Positions 18,497-27,440 of a stretch of 64,000 nucleotides of DNA are shown piece after piece (within the stretch, counting starts at the first letter, position 1; each line of letters opens with the position of its first letter). This stretch comes from Pseudoalteromonas sp. '520P1 No. 423' (GTDB lineage: Bacteria > Pseudomonadota > Gammaproteobacteria > Enterobacterales > Alteromonadaceae). The DNA lies in assembly GCF_001269985.1 (NCBI RefSeq), contig NZ_BBZB01000001.1:2728001-2792000 (forward strand), written 5' to 3'. The notes below the pieces were generated by a model that ran no database searches, had not been told where the DNA came from, and saw only the letters and a program-made list of their open reading frames with translations. Made by a program: the position numbers and the translations under genes.

Positions 18497-19516
18497 ATGC
18501 CAACGCAAAAACAAGCTGGTCCATTAAAGCAATTTAAAATTGCAACGCTTAACTTACTTAACTATGCGTGCCCTCCTTATAGTTATTATCAATTAGATGA
18601 AAACTACTCAGGCACTCAATGGCAAGCCAAAAATGCTTGGTTAAAAGCACAGTTATTACATATATCTGCTGATGTTATCGCATTTCAGGAAGTTTTTAGT
18701 TTCGATGCATTAACTGAGTTTACTGCCTTATTAGGTTATCAACATATTTGTAAAGTAGATGATGCTACGAAAGCAAAAAATTGTGAGTTTACTTATATCG
18801 CACCTATTGTTGCATTGGCATCTAAGTATCCTATTAGCCAAGTTGAGGCTGTTTCACCAGATATTACGTTATTAAAACATTTAGGTTTACCTGAAGACTT
18901 TTCTTTTAGTCGTAAACCAATCAAGGCTTTGATAAAGCTGCCTAATTTAGGTTATATTCGCATCTATGTTTTACATTTAAAATCCAAACGTGCAACTAAT
19001 TTAACTGATTTCGCAAATAACAAAATACCTGAAAATGATTTTTACGGCGAAGCCCTAACTGATACTGTTGGCCGCTTTGTATCACAAGAGCAAAGGTGCT
19101 TAGAAGGCATGTTAATTTTTCATGATGCGCTTCATGAACAAGCTAATAACCCCTTACCTAGTATTATCTTAGGTGACTTTAATGATGAGCTTCATACCAG
19201 CGCCTTATCTGTTATTTTTGATAGTTCTGAAGACAACCCTAAAACAACACATTTAAATTTCAATGATGCTTTTGATATTTCAAGTAACCCTGATACATCA
19301 GAAAAACCTTTTACGTTATTTTATGAAGGGAATGGTAAAGTATTAGATTACATCTTAGTGTCAAATGAATTCAACCCCTCTATTAAAGACTGTAAAATCA
19401 ATGAGTTAAGTTATCACACGTTAAATCAACATATTCAAACGACACCTCTAGATAAACATAAAACAAATAGCGATCATGGCTTTATTTATATTCAATTTTC
19501 AGTAAATGATGGCTAA
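18497..19516 (+). CDS. Endonuclease/exonuclease/phosphatase family hydrolase
   Basis: A DNase I-like fold of about 339 residues. Motifs visible are TLNLLNY near the N-terminus, a metal-binding glutamate in VIAFQEVFS, YVLHLKSKR, LGDFNDELHTSAL and the C-terminal NSDHGFIY. Family members cleave nucleic-acid or lipid phosphodiesters; the substrate is not evident. No signal peptide is seen. The ATG at 18497 is preferred, though an upstream TTG at 18440 would add 19 residues and cannot be ruled out. Confidence 0.82.
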   Translation: MPTQKQAGPLKQFKIATLNLLNYACPPYSYYQLDENYSGTQWQAKNAWLKAQLLHISADVIAFQEVFSFDALTEFTALLGYQHICKVDDATKAKNCEFTYIAPIVALASKYPISQVEAVSPDITLLKHLGLPEDFSFSRKPIKALIKLPNLGYIRIYVLHLKSKRATNLTDFANNKIPENDFYGEALTDTVGRFVSQEQRCLEGMLIFHDALHEQANNPLPSIILGDFNDELHTSALSVIFDSSEDNPKTTHLNFNDAFDISSNPDTSEKPFTLFYEGNGKVLDYILVSNEFNPSIKDCKINELSYHTLNQHIQTTPLDKHKTNSDHGFIYIQFSVNDG

Positions 19517-19579
19517 AACTGTGCGACCAGATAATTTTAGCTTATAATAGCGCTTGAAATTTATTAATTAGGGTCGACA

Positions 19580-20026
19580 ATGAGAACATGCGGTGTTGAA
19601 ATAAAAGGAAGTGAAGTCCTTTTATGTTTATTAAGTAAAGATAATGACGTTTTTGATATCAGAGATGTACGCCAAACACGCTTTGTATTAAGCAATGCAA
19701 ATGATACTGAAGAAGTACGCAAATTTCAGTTTGATTTCGCAAAATTAATGCATGATTATCAAGTTGATACCGTTGCTATTAAGCAAAGACCACATAAAGG
19801 TAAATTTGCAGGCGGTGCTGTTGGTTTTAAACTAGAAACTGCAATCCAGCTGATCCAAGATTTAGAAGTAAACCTTTTAAACCCAACTGAAATCAAGGAA
19901 CAACTTAAGCGTAATCCTATGCCTATCGAATTTGAAGAAACGGGTTTGAAAAAATTCCAAGAACCTGCTTTCATTAGTGCATATATTGACTTAACAATTA
20001 AAACTTACCACAAAGACGAAGAATAA
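19580..20026 (+). CDS. DUF3010 family protein
   Basis: A 148-residue cytosolic protein with the DUF3010 signatures MRTCGVEIKGSEVLLCLL, AIKQRPHKGKFAGGAVGFKLE and FQEPAFISAYIDL. The N-terminal part looks like an RNase H-type fold, but no function is established. GGGTCGAC precedes the ATG. It is monocistronic, with a strong terminator shared with the convergent amidohydrolase operon. Confidence 0.85.
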   Translation: MRTCGVEIKGSEVLLCLLSKDNDVFDIRDVRQTRFVLSNANDTEEVRKFQFDFAKLMHDYQVDTVAIKQRPHKGKFAGGAVGFKLETAIQLIQDLEVNLLNPTEIKEQLKRNPMPIEFEETGLKKFQEPAFISAYIDLTIKTYHKDEE

Positions 20027-20053
20027 ATTTCTTTTAAATATCGTTAGTTTTGA

Positions 20054-20085
20054 AAAAAAGCAGTGATTTAAATCACTGCTTTTTT
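20054..20085. terminator. Bidirectional terminator, DUF3010 / amidohydrolase operon
   Basis: AAAAAAGCAGTGATTT (20054-20069) and AAATCACTGCTTTTTT (20070-20085) are perfect complements. The A and T runs make it efficient in both directions. Confidence 0.9.
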
Positions 20086-20099
20086 ACATCAAAATGAAA

Positions 20100-21353
20100 T
20101 TATTTAGAGTATGCTTTCGGCATATCTGACTTTTTCATATAACGTTCACGAAGTTTATCTTGGCGCGAATCAGTAGTCACTTTTTCACCACCAATCCAAA
20201 GTGTTTGTACATTTGAACTTAGCTCAAATGGGTCTGCACTCCATAAAGATAAATCAGCGGCTTTACCAACTGCAATTTCACCTGCATTAATACCAAACAT
20301 ATTCGCGATATTTGCAGATACAGCTTTAACAGCACCAGATTTACTCATACCATTTGATACTGCATTACCTGCATCAAAACGAAGTTGATATAAGTTATGG
20401 CTGCTATCACCAGAAATGGTTAAACCAACTGTCACGCCTGCTTTTTCTAAAATGCCCGCATTTTCAAGTGATGCATTTAAAGAATCAAAGCTTCCAGGCA
20501 AGTTATCCATAGCACTAATGATTACAGGTACTTTCGCTTGTGCAAGTTGCGCTTTAACAGCTACCGCATCGCCAGCATCAGCAATGATTAAATTTAAAGA
20601 GAATTGCTTTTTAAGCTTAATAAGCTGTAATAACTCTTGAGCACGTGAAGCACGTATAATTAACGGTTTTTCACCTTTTAATAGGGCAGTTAATATCTTT
20701 TCTTCTTTAGGTGGATCTTTTTCATCTGCTTTTTTAGCCGACTTTGCTTTTACTAATTTCTTTTGCTGACCTTCAAGTTTATCTATTAGTTGCTTTAAAG
20801 TATGTGCTCGAGAGCCTTTGCTTTCTGAGCCTAAGTTAACTAGAACAGCCACTTTGCTTGTTTGAACACTATTAAATTCACCGCTCAAATCAACAACAGA
20901 AGCAAGACCTGCAAAAATGCTATCGCCACCACTTGGTACGATTACATCTCGGGTGATACCACCTTTACGCGCATATGGTATAAGTGATGATTTTGGATTA
21001 AATGCAAGACTAGGATCAAAAGTAATATCTGCTTTTTTAAAACCCGCATCACGAGATCGAGATACTGCACCAACTTCAACTAACCCTAATTGATTCATAG
21101 AACCAATAAAACCGGGTGTTAAAATTTTACCTTTTGCATCAAAACGGTTATCAGCGTTTACAGTATTTGGATTGATAGCCGTAATTTTACCGTCTTCAAA
21201 AACAACCGTAGCGTTCTCTAAAACGCCCTGCTCTGTTGCTGTATAAATTGTTGCATTGGTAATTGCAGTTGATGCAGCCCATGCAGAAGAACAACTTGTT
21301 AACGCAATCGCTAGAAGTGATTTTTTAAGTACTGATTTATTAAATCTTTTCAT
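20100..21353 (-). CDS. Exported amidohydrolase-like protein lacking the metal site
   Basis: A signal peptide (cleavage near CSSAWA-AS) is followed by the composite amidohydrolase scaffold: AITNATIYTATEQGVLENATVVFEDGKI at the start and the closing GEIAVGKAADLSLWSADPFEL. Where active members carry HxH after the first strand, this one reads GFIGSMNQLGLVEV. The later histidine ligands are also absent (LIIRASRAQELL, ADAGDAVA). It is therefore probably catalytically dead or works without the usual metals. It follows an intact paralogue by 12 nt, so it may be a structural partner of that enzyme. Confidence 0.85.
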   Translation of the reverse strand: MKRFNKSVLKKSLLAIALTSCSSAWAASTAITNATIYTATEQGVLENATVVFEDGKITAINPNTVNADNRFDAKGKILTPGFIGSMNQLGLVEVGAVSRSRDAGFKKADITFDPSLAFNPKSSLIPYARKGGITRDVIVPSGGDSIFAGLASVVDLSGEFNSVQTSKVAVLVNLGSESKGSRAHTLKQLIDKLEGQQKKLVKAKSAKKADEKDPPKEEKILTALLKGEKPLIIRASRAQELLQLIKLKKQFSLNLIIADAGDAVAVKAQLAQAKVPVIISAMDNLPGSFDSLNASLENAGILEKAGVTVGLTISGDSSHNLYQLRFDAGNAVSNGMSKSGAVKAVSANIANMFGINAGEIAVGKAADLSLWSADPFELSSNVQTLWIGGEKVTTDSRQDKLRERYMKKSDMPKAYSK

Positions 21354-21365
21354 TATATTCTCCTC

Positions 21366-22766
21366 TTAATGGGTTTTAACTGCGGTTGATTGACCTAACA
21401 TAAAATCACTTTTTGCTTGATATTTTTCATCAAAACGATCGTAAACTTTTGCACCATCTATAAATACTTGTTCAGCTTTAGCATAAACACTAAATGGGCT
21501 TTGATTCCAAATAACCACATCAGCTTGTTTACCTTTTACTAATGAACCTGTTTTATCTTCAATACCTAAAGATTTTGCAGCATTTTGAGTGATCCAAACA
21601 ATGGCATCTTCTTCTTTTAGCTCAAAACCGTTTTCATTAGCACGATACATAACCTTGCCTGCTTCTTGGTTTAAACGCTGAATCGTCGTATCTGAATCAG
21701 AATGCACAACAGCACAAGAGTTTTTAACTGCATTTACAACAGCAACATTCTCTTGGATCATGTCATACGCTTCCATTTTGAAGCCCCACCAATCTGGCCA
21801 CATAGCAGCACAGTTACCATTTTGTGCTAATAAATCAGAAATTTTATATGCTTCAATTGCATGATGGAAGGTACCTGAGTCGTAGTTAAACTCTTTACCT
21901 AAATCTATCATCATTGCCATTTCTTCAGCTTTATAACAGTGATTGTGAATTTTAATATCACCATCTAATACACCTTTTAGGGTATCAAGCGTTAAATCAC
22001 GTTCTGGTGCAGCAGGGTTTTTACCTTGTGCATACTCAGATTCGTATTTTTCCCAAGCGCGCTTATATTCTGTTGCTTCAATCCAAGCATTTCTGTAACC
22101 AGCCATATTACCCATACGGGTAGAAGGCGTTACCTTGCGGCTACCATAAACGCGTTTCGGATTTTCACCACATGCCATTTTTAGACCATACGGTGCTTCT
22201 GGATATTTCATACCTTGCATTGTTGGAGAAGGTACATTTTTAAGCGTTACGCCTCGACCACCAATTAAATTACCTGAACCTGGTAAAATTTGTAAAGAAG
22301 TAATACCACCAGCACGTGCAGCATTAAAACCTGGGTCTTGTGGCCAAACTGAATGCTCAACCCAAACTTCTGCAGTCACAGGGTTAGTCATCTCATTACC
22401 ATCTTGATGTGATTCAACAGATGGGCTTGGATAAGCACCTAGATGTGAATGTACATCAATGATCCCTGGTGTTACCCACTTACCATTTGCATCAATTGTT
22501 TTTACGCCTGATGCTGATAAATTTTTACCAATTGAATCAATTTTACCGTCAACCAATAATACATCGGCTCCATCTAAACGCTCGCCTGTCCCCGTAAGTA
22601 CAGTTGCGTTTTTAATCAGTGTTTTTTCTGATGGCATAGCTTGGTAAGAGCTTGGGTAAGGGTTTTTATTAAAAGATACTTTAGCATCTTGAGGGCCTGA
22701 ATCTTGACATCCGACTAATGAAGCAGTCACAGCTAGCACTAATACAGAAGGAGCAAGTCTTTGCAT
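21366..22766 (-). CDS. Amidohydrolase-family lipoprotein (imidazolonepropionase/deacetylase-like)
   Basis: The 466-residue product begins with a lipoprotein signal (lipobox LVGC, Cys20). The amidohydrolase domain keeps its metal ligands: HxH in IIDVHSHLGAY, histidines in IHNHCYKAEEM and TFHHAIEAY, and the aspartate in VVHSDSD. The closing segment LVKGKQADVVIWNQSPF is standard. It acts in the periplasm, probably on a cyclic amide or dipeptide-like compound; the substrate is unknown. It is the first gene of a two-gene operon with the degenerate paralogue. Confidence 0.87.
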   Translation of the reverse strand: MQRLAPSVLVLAVTASLVGCQDSGPQDAKVSFNKNPYPSSYQAMPSEKTLIKNATVLTGTGERLDGADVLLVDGKIDSIGKNLSASGVKTIDANGKWVTPGIIDVHSHLGAYPSPSVESHQDGNEMTNPVTAEVWVEHSVWPQDPGFNAARAGGITSLQILPGSGNLIGGRGVTLKNVPSPTMQGMKYPEAPYGLKMACGENPKRVYGSRKVTPSTRMGNMAGYRNAWIEATEYKRAWEKYESEYAQGKNPAAPERDLTLDTLKGVLDGDIKIHNHCYKAEEMAMMIDLGKEFNYDSGTFHHAIEAYKISDLLAQNGNCAAMWPDWWGFKMEAYDMIQENVAVVNAVKNSCAVVHSDSDTTIQRLNQEAGKVMYRANENGFELKEEDAIVWITQNAAKSLGIEDKTGSLVKGKQADVVIWNQSPFSVYAKAEQVFIDGAKVYDRFDEKYQAKSDFMLGQSTAVKTH

Positions 22767-22862
22767 TTTTGTTATTCTCCGATTGATTTTGCAATACTTT
22801 ATCTAAATGTGTTTTACAATGTAACTGTTAAGCGATAATTCGACATGGAATAACGATAACTG

Positions 22863-23456
22863 TCATAATTCTAAATTGATGAAATGCGTATTTTTAATAT
22901 CAGTAAAAATAGAAAATTTTACAGTGCTCGCGTAATTAATTTTGATATTTTGCTGGCAGTTAGCATTAGGACTTTTTATATTTAAAATATTAGCTATCAT
23001 TTGCCTGATCACGCCGCTATGGGTCACTATAAGTATATTTTTCCCCTTATGTTTTGATAAAATATCAATCAATGCCGTATTTACTCTGTTTGAAAAATCT
23101 TTAAGAGATTCTCCATTAGGAATTGAATTATTCCAAGGGTCGCTTAAATACTGCTCAGCCTGCGAATTTCTGTGCTTAAAAAGTTCAGAATAGGGTTTTC
23201 CATCCCAATCACCAAAGTCAATTTCTGCTATCTTATCATCAGATATAAATTGAATTTTTTTGCTTTGGGAGAATTCTAATGCAAATTCAGCACAACGTTT
23301 TAGTGGTGAAGAGAACACAATATCAACATCTAGCTCACTTGCACTTTTTTGCATCTGTGACCTGCCCTCAGAGCTTAAAGGGTCATCGGTTTTACCTCTG
23401 AGCTTTTGACCTCCTTCAGGTAAACCGTGTCTCATTAAGTACAGTTGACTATTCAT
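22863..23456 (-). CDS. cobC: Histidine phosphatase, probable alpha-ribazole phosphatase
   Basis: The branch-1 histidine phosphatase motif LMRHGLPEGG holds the phospho-histidine (RHG at residues 9-11), and the second catalytic histidine is in VTHSGVIRQM. At 197 residues it fits CobC, which dephosphorylates alpha-ribazole phosphate or adenosylcobalamin phosphate. The family alone is not specific. The assignment rests on its position: it overlaps cobU by 8 nt and faces cobT-cobS-cobO. Confidence 0.82.
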   Translation of the reverse strand: MNSQLYLMRHGLPEGGQKLRGKTDDPLSSEGRSQMQKSASELDVDIVFSSPLKRCAEFALEFSQSKKIQFISDDKIAEIDFGDWDGKPYSELFKHRNSQAEQYLSDPWNNSIPNGESLKDFSNRVNTALIDILSKHKGKNILIVTHSGVIRQMIANILNIKSPNANCQQNIKINYASTVKFSIFTDIKNTHFINLEL

Positions 23457-23961
23457 TTTTAAGCTCTAAAGCAATACCTGCGACGGTTAAGGTTACCCTA
23501 TCACATACTTTCGCAATATCTTGATTTAACCAACCTTGCTCATCACAAAATACTCTTGCAAGGGCATTATCAGGGGTGATTGAAAAGCCAACTTCGTTAC
23601 TTACTAAAATAATAGTGGCTTTAGATTGAGATAAAGCATGCAAAAAGTTAGTTTTAAACTGTTGCCATTCATTCGCTTTATAATACAAACAATTATTTAA
23701 CCATAAAGTTAAACAATCAATTAATAAAGTATGGTGTAATTGATTGTGTGTTAACAAGATTCTCTCCAAATCTAAAGGCTCTTCTATCAATTGCCAATGA
23801 TCGGGGCGATCAGTTTGGTGACGTGAAATTCGATTTTTCATTTCATCGTCAAATTCCTGTGCCGTTGCAACGTAAATCACATTTTTTGACAATTGATTTA
23901 CTACTTTTTCGGCATGGGAACTTTTTCCAGAACGCACACCACCCAAAATTAATTGTTTCAT
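23449..23961 (-). CDS. cobU: Adenosylcobinamide kinase / guanylyltransferase
   Basis: A 170-residue bifunctional enzyme that phosphorylates adenosylcobinamide and then transfers GMP to it. The P-loop GGVRSGKS is at residues 7-14, the guanylylated histidine is in ISRHQTDRPDHW, and LTLWLNN and VSNEVGFSITPDN are family motifs. Divergent from cobT with a 126 nt spacer and overlapping the phosphatase gene downstream. I see no cobalamin riboswitch in the spacer. Confidence 0.95.
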   Translation of the reverse strand: MKQLILGGVRSGKSSHAEKVVNQLSKNVIYVATAQEFDDEMKNRISRHQTDRPDHWQLIEEPLDLERILLTHNQLHHTLLIDCLTLWLNNCLYYKANEWQQFKTNFLHALSQSKATIILVSNEVGFSITPDNALARVFCDEQGWLNQDIAKVCDRVTLTVAGIALELKNE

Positions 23962-24087
23962 ATACTATTTTTGTTAATATCAATGAAGTGAAGCCTAGCA
24001 AATAATTAAAGGACTTTAAAATTGATCACTTGAGATAATTTAAATTATCACTACTATAAGCCAAAATTATTTATCAGTTGCGACTTT

Positions 24088-25086
24088 ATGCTTTTTACCG
24101 ATGAACAAATCCAGAACAAAATTGACCTAAAAACCAAACCAATTGGCGCTTTAGGACAACTTGAATCACTTGCCAAACAAATCGCATTAGTTCAACAGAC
24201 AGACAAAATATCAATAAACAAAGCAAGCATGCTTATTTTCGCTGGTGATCACGGTATTGCAAAACATGGTATTAGCATAGCGCCAAGTGAAGTGACTACT
24301 CAAATGGTGCAAAATTTTTTACATGGTGGCGCAGCTATTAATTGTTTAAGTCGAACTTTAGGTTGGCATTTAAATATCATTGACTGCGGTATTTTAACAA
24401 AACTCTCCCACTCTGATTTAATAAACCAACGATTAGGCAATTGTACGCATGATATTTCAACCTCACCTGCAATGACACTTGAACAAGTTGAAACTGGAAT
24501 AAAATATAGTGAGAACTTAATTAATAAATTACACTCAGATGGATGTAATACTATTGGTTTAGGTGAAATGGGAATAGGCAATACATCAGCTGCCGCTGCG
24601 ATTTGCGCCGCGATACTTCAAAAGCCAGCATCTGAACTCGTTGGCACAGGTACAGGTATTAATGATAAACAATTAATATTAAAGTCCAATTTAATTCAAA
24701 AGGCATTAGATAGAATTAACAGCCAAGATGTGATTGAAATACTCCAAAATTTAGGTGGATTTGAAATTGTGCAATTAGTTGGCGCAATTTTAGCTGCTGC
24801 AAAAAACAACATGCTGATTGTCATAGATGGTTTTATTGTGACATCAGCTGCTTTAGTTGCTTTAAAGATAAATCCAAATATTAAACAATTTCTGGTATTT
24901 GCACATTGCTCACAAGAGCAAGCCCATAAAAAAGTGCTCGAATACCTTAATGTAACAGCTTTATTAGATCTTAATTTAAGATTAGGTGAAGGTAGTGGCG
25001 CCGCAATAGTATTACCTTTACTACAATCATCTGTCAGTTTTTATAACGATATGGCAAGCTTAAGCGATTTAGGCATAGAAATATGA
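24088..25086 (+). CDS. cobT: Nicotinate-nucleotide:dimethylbenzimidazole phosphoribosyltransferase
   Basis: CobT activates the lower-ligand base by forming alpha-ribazole phosphate. Signatures are KPIGALGQLESLAKQIA, FAGDHGIAKHGISIAPSEVT, LGEMGIGNTSAAAA and the catalytic glutamate in RLGEGSGAAIVLPL. The length of 332 is slightly short of E. coli CobT but complete. The start at 24088 lacks a strong ribosome-binding site. It overlaps cobS by 4 nt (ATGA), so the two are coupled. Confidence 0.95.
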   Translation: MLFTDEQIQNKIDLKTKPIGALGQLESLAKQIALVQQTDKISINKASMLIFAGDHGIAKHGISIAPSEVTTQMVQNFLHGGAAINCLSRTLGWHLNIIDCGILTKLSHSDLINQRLGNCTHDISTSPAMTLEQVETGIKYSENLINKLHSDGCNTIGLGEMGIGNTSAAAAICAAILQKPASELVGTGTGINDKQLILKSNLIQKALDRINSQDVIEILQNLGGFEIVQLVGAILAAAKNNMLIVIDGFIVTSAALVALKINPNIKQFLVFAHCSQEQAHKKVLEYLNVTALLDLNLRLGEGSGAAIVLPLLQSSVSFYNDMASLSDLGIEI

Positions 25087-25871
25087 GTTTCCTGCGCGAG
25101 CAATTTATTATATTTATTATCGCTATTGGTTTTTTAACGCGTATTCCCATAGCCCATGTCAATTTTACAAAAAGTAGACTGAATAAAGCTGCCAGATACT
25201 TTCCTGCAGTCGGCATGCTTGTTGGTTGCTTATGCGCACTAGTGTATTTTATTACGATTCAATTTCTCTCTAAAGATATCGCAATAATTTTAAGCATGAT
25301 ATTTGGATTTTATGTCACAGGTGGATTTCATGAAGATGGGCTTGCCGATGTCTGTGATGGTTTTGGTGGTGCCAGTATCGGTGATAATCAAATACACAAA
25401 AAACTATCAATAATGAAAGATTCAACTATTGGCACTTTTGGTGGTTTGGGCCTATTTAGTGTTTTACTATTAAAGTTTTCATTATTATCAGCACTAGATG
25501 AGCCTATATATGCGATGATTTTAATGCATACACTGAGCAGAGCAGTCGCCACCAGCATTATTTACAGTTTAAATTATGCAACCTCTGATGCGGTCACAAA
25601 AACTAAACCTTTAGCCAAACATTTAAACTTAAAAGATTTAATATTTATTCTAGGTTTCAGTGTTTTAATACTATTTGGCTTCGCTATCTTTTATATTAGT
25701 TTTAAAACTACAGTGACATTAATGATTATATTAGCTTTAACACGTCTCATACTTATTAAATGGTTTTATAAACATTTAAAAGGTTATACAGGTGACTGTT
25801 TAGGTTTTGCTCAGCAAACGACCGAGATTATGGGTTACATCACACTATCAGCTACGCTACTTGCTTTATAA
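25083..25871 (+). CDS. cobS: Adenosylcobinamide-GDP ribazoletransferase (cobalamin synthase)
   Basis: A 262-residue integral membrane enzyme that joins adenosylcobinamide-GDP to alpha-ribazole. The conserved loop GGFHEDGLADVCDGFGG holds the metal-binding acidic residues, and GYTGDCLGFAQQTTE is the C-terminal motif. About six membrane helices are visible. It lies within cobT-cobS-cobO. Confidence 0.95.
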   Translation: MSFLREQFIIFIIAIGFLTRIPIAHVNFTKSRLNKAARYFPAVGMLVGCLCALVYFITIQFLSKDIAIILSMIFGFYVTGGFHEDGLADVCDGFGGASIGDNQIHKKLSIMKDSTIGTFGGLGLFSVLLLKFSLLSALDEPIYAMILMHTLSRAVATSIIYSLNYATSDAVTKTKPLAKHLNLKDLIFILGFSVLILFGFAIFYISFKTTVTLMIILALTRLILIKWFYKHLKGYTGDCLGFAQQTTEIMGYITLSATLLAL

Positions 25872-25883
25872 TAAAGGATAAAC

Positions 25884-26480
25884 ATGACAGATAAAAATGA
25901 ACGTCATAGTGAAAGACAACAAAAATTAAAAGAAACCGTCGATACTAAAATCGCTAATGCACAAACAGTAAAAGGGTTAGTATTAGTTATTACAGGCAAT
26001 GGTAAGGGTAAATCAACTGCCGGTTTTGGTACCGTAGCACGTGCTGTAGGGCATGGCTTAAAATGTGCCGTTGCTCAGTTTATTAAAGGGACATGGGACT
26101 GTGGAGAACGTAACCTTTTAGAGCAACATGATGTTGAATTTCAAGTAATGAAAACGGGTTTTACTTGGGAAACTCAAAACAAAGAGACTGATACCGCAGC
26201 TGCTCAAATTATTTGGCAAGAATGTAAGCGCATGCTTAAAGATGACGCTATAGATGTTGTTTTATTAGATGAAATTACTTATATGGTGTCGTATAACTAC
26301 ATTGAATTGGATGAAGTAATAGAAGCAATTGAAAATAGACCAAAAATGCAAAGCGTTGTGATCACAGGTCGCTCAGCACACCGTGCGTTAATTGAGCTAG
26401 CTGATACGGTATCAGAAGTAAAAAATGTTAAACATGCTTTTGATTCTGGCGTTAAAGTATTAAAAGGCGTTGATTGGTAA
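25884..26480 (+). CDS. cobO: Cob(I)yrinic acid a,c-diamide adenosyltransferase
   Basis: A CobA/CobO/BtuR-type enzyme of 198 residues that attaches the 5'-deoxyadenosyl group to the corrin cobalt. The P-loop GNGKGKS is at residues 38-44; QFIKGTWDCGERN, VLLDEITYM and VITGRSAHRALIELAD are typical. It lies 12 nt after cobS and ends the operon. With no early corrin-ring genes in view, the cluster fits salvage and late assembly of cobalamin. Confidence 0.95.
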   Translation: MTDKNERHSERQQKLKETVDTKIANAQTVKGLVLVITGNGKGKSTAGFGTVARAVGHGLKCAVAQFIKGTWDCGERNLLEQHDVEFQVMKTGFTWETQNKETDTAAAQIIWQECKRMLKDDAIDVVLLDEITYMVSYNYIELDEVIEAIENRPKMQSVVITGRSAHRALIELADTVSEVKNVKHAFDSGVKVLKGVDW

Positions 26481-26528
26481 GTAACCTCGGGTTGAATAGA
26501 AAGCTTACTCTCTATTAAAGCCATTATA

Positions 26529-26555
26529 AAACCCTATAAATAAATTATAGGGTTT
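26529..26555. terminator. Bidirectional terminator, cobO / DUF445 gene
   Basis: AAACCCTATAA (26529-26539) and TTATAGGGTTT (26545-26555) form an 11 bp stem with loop ATAAA. It lies between the convergent cobO and DUF445 genes. Confidence 0.8.
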
Positions 26556-26569
26556 ACATCAAAAACAAC

Positions 26570-27277
26570 TTAAATAAGCGCTGCGGCTAAACCAAATAAG
26601 CCACCAAATACCCCGCCCCATACAACTAGCCAGCCTAAATGCTTTTTGATCATGGTTTGGATAATCTCTTTAACCATTTTAGGTGTTAATTCTGCTAAGC
26701 GAATATCTATAATTTCAGATACTTTGTCTTGCATATCAGCGATTACACTAGGTTGTTCTAATTGTTCTCGTAATAACTCACTAAACGCTTGAGATTCTGT
26801 GATATCTATCATAGACCCTTTCATTTTTTCGATAAAAGGATCTTTTAAAGGCATTAATGCTTCAGTACCACCAAACATAGCAAGCATACTGCCAAAAGAC
26901 GATTTTTCTACAACATCAACTAAAGTATCAAATGCAGGCGCTAAATCAACTTTTTCTATAATAGGCGATAATTTAAATTGATGCGCTTTACCACCTTTCT
27001 CTGACATAAAGTTATCAATATTTTCTTTAGTGAAAAACTGCTCCATCATCATCACTTTAATTGCTGACTTAAATTGTTCAAAATTAGCAGGGATCACACC
27101 TGAACCATATAGAAGTGGTACTTTTTCAAAAAGCATATGCACAGCTAACCAATTAGTGAATGCACCTGACAATGCAAATAATCCAACAGACAAAATGATT
27201 GCTTGCCCTGAGAAAAATCCCACTAATGCTAAAATTAATGCTAACGAATTAGTTACTACACTCTTATTCAAGATCAC
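26570..27277 (-). CDS. DUF445 family membrane protein
   Basis: The 235-residue protein has an N-terminal hydrophobic hairpin (about 10-45) with the family motif GAFTNWLAVHMLFEKVP. A long helical soluble part follows, and a C-terminal transmembrane helix (GWLVVWGGVFGGLFGLAAALI) ends the protein. It is shorter than the long DUF445 proteins near 400 residues and belongs to the compact type. Function unknown. Monocistronic. Confidence 0.82.
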   Translation of the reverse strand: MILNKSVVTNSLALILALVGFFSGQAIILSVGLFALSGAFTNWLAVHMLFEKVPLLYGSGVIPANFEQFKSAIKVMMMEQFFTKENIDNFMSEKGGKAHQFKLSPIIEKVDLAPAFDTLVDVVEKSSFGSMLAMFGGTEALMPLKDPFIEKMKGSMIDITESQAFSELLREQLEQPSVIADMQDKVSEIIDIRLAELTPKMVKEIIQTMIKKHLGWLVVWGGVFGGLFGLAAALI

Positions 27278-27440
27278 ACTCCAAAATATAAAATCTTTTG
27301 TGTGATTTTAATCATATGCTTAGCATGCCACAAGCTATCAATTTGTTATTTTTAAAAACTATGCTTAATTTATATTTATTTGCCATACTCATAAAAGAAA
27401 TGACCTGACTTTAAACTTTAACTGATAAAGTGAGCGAATA

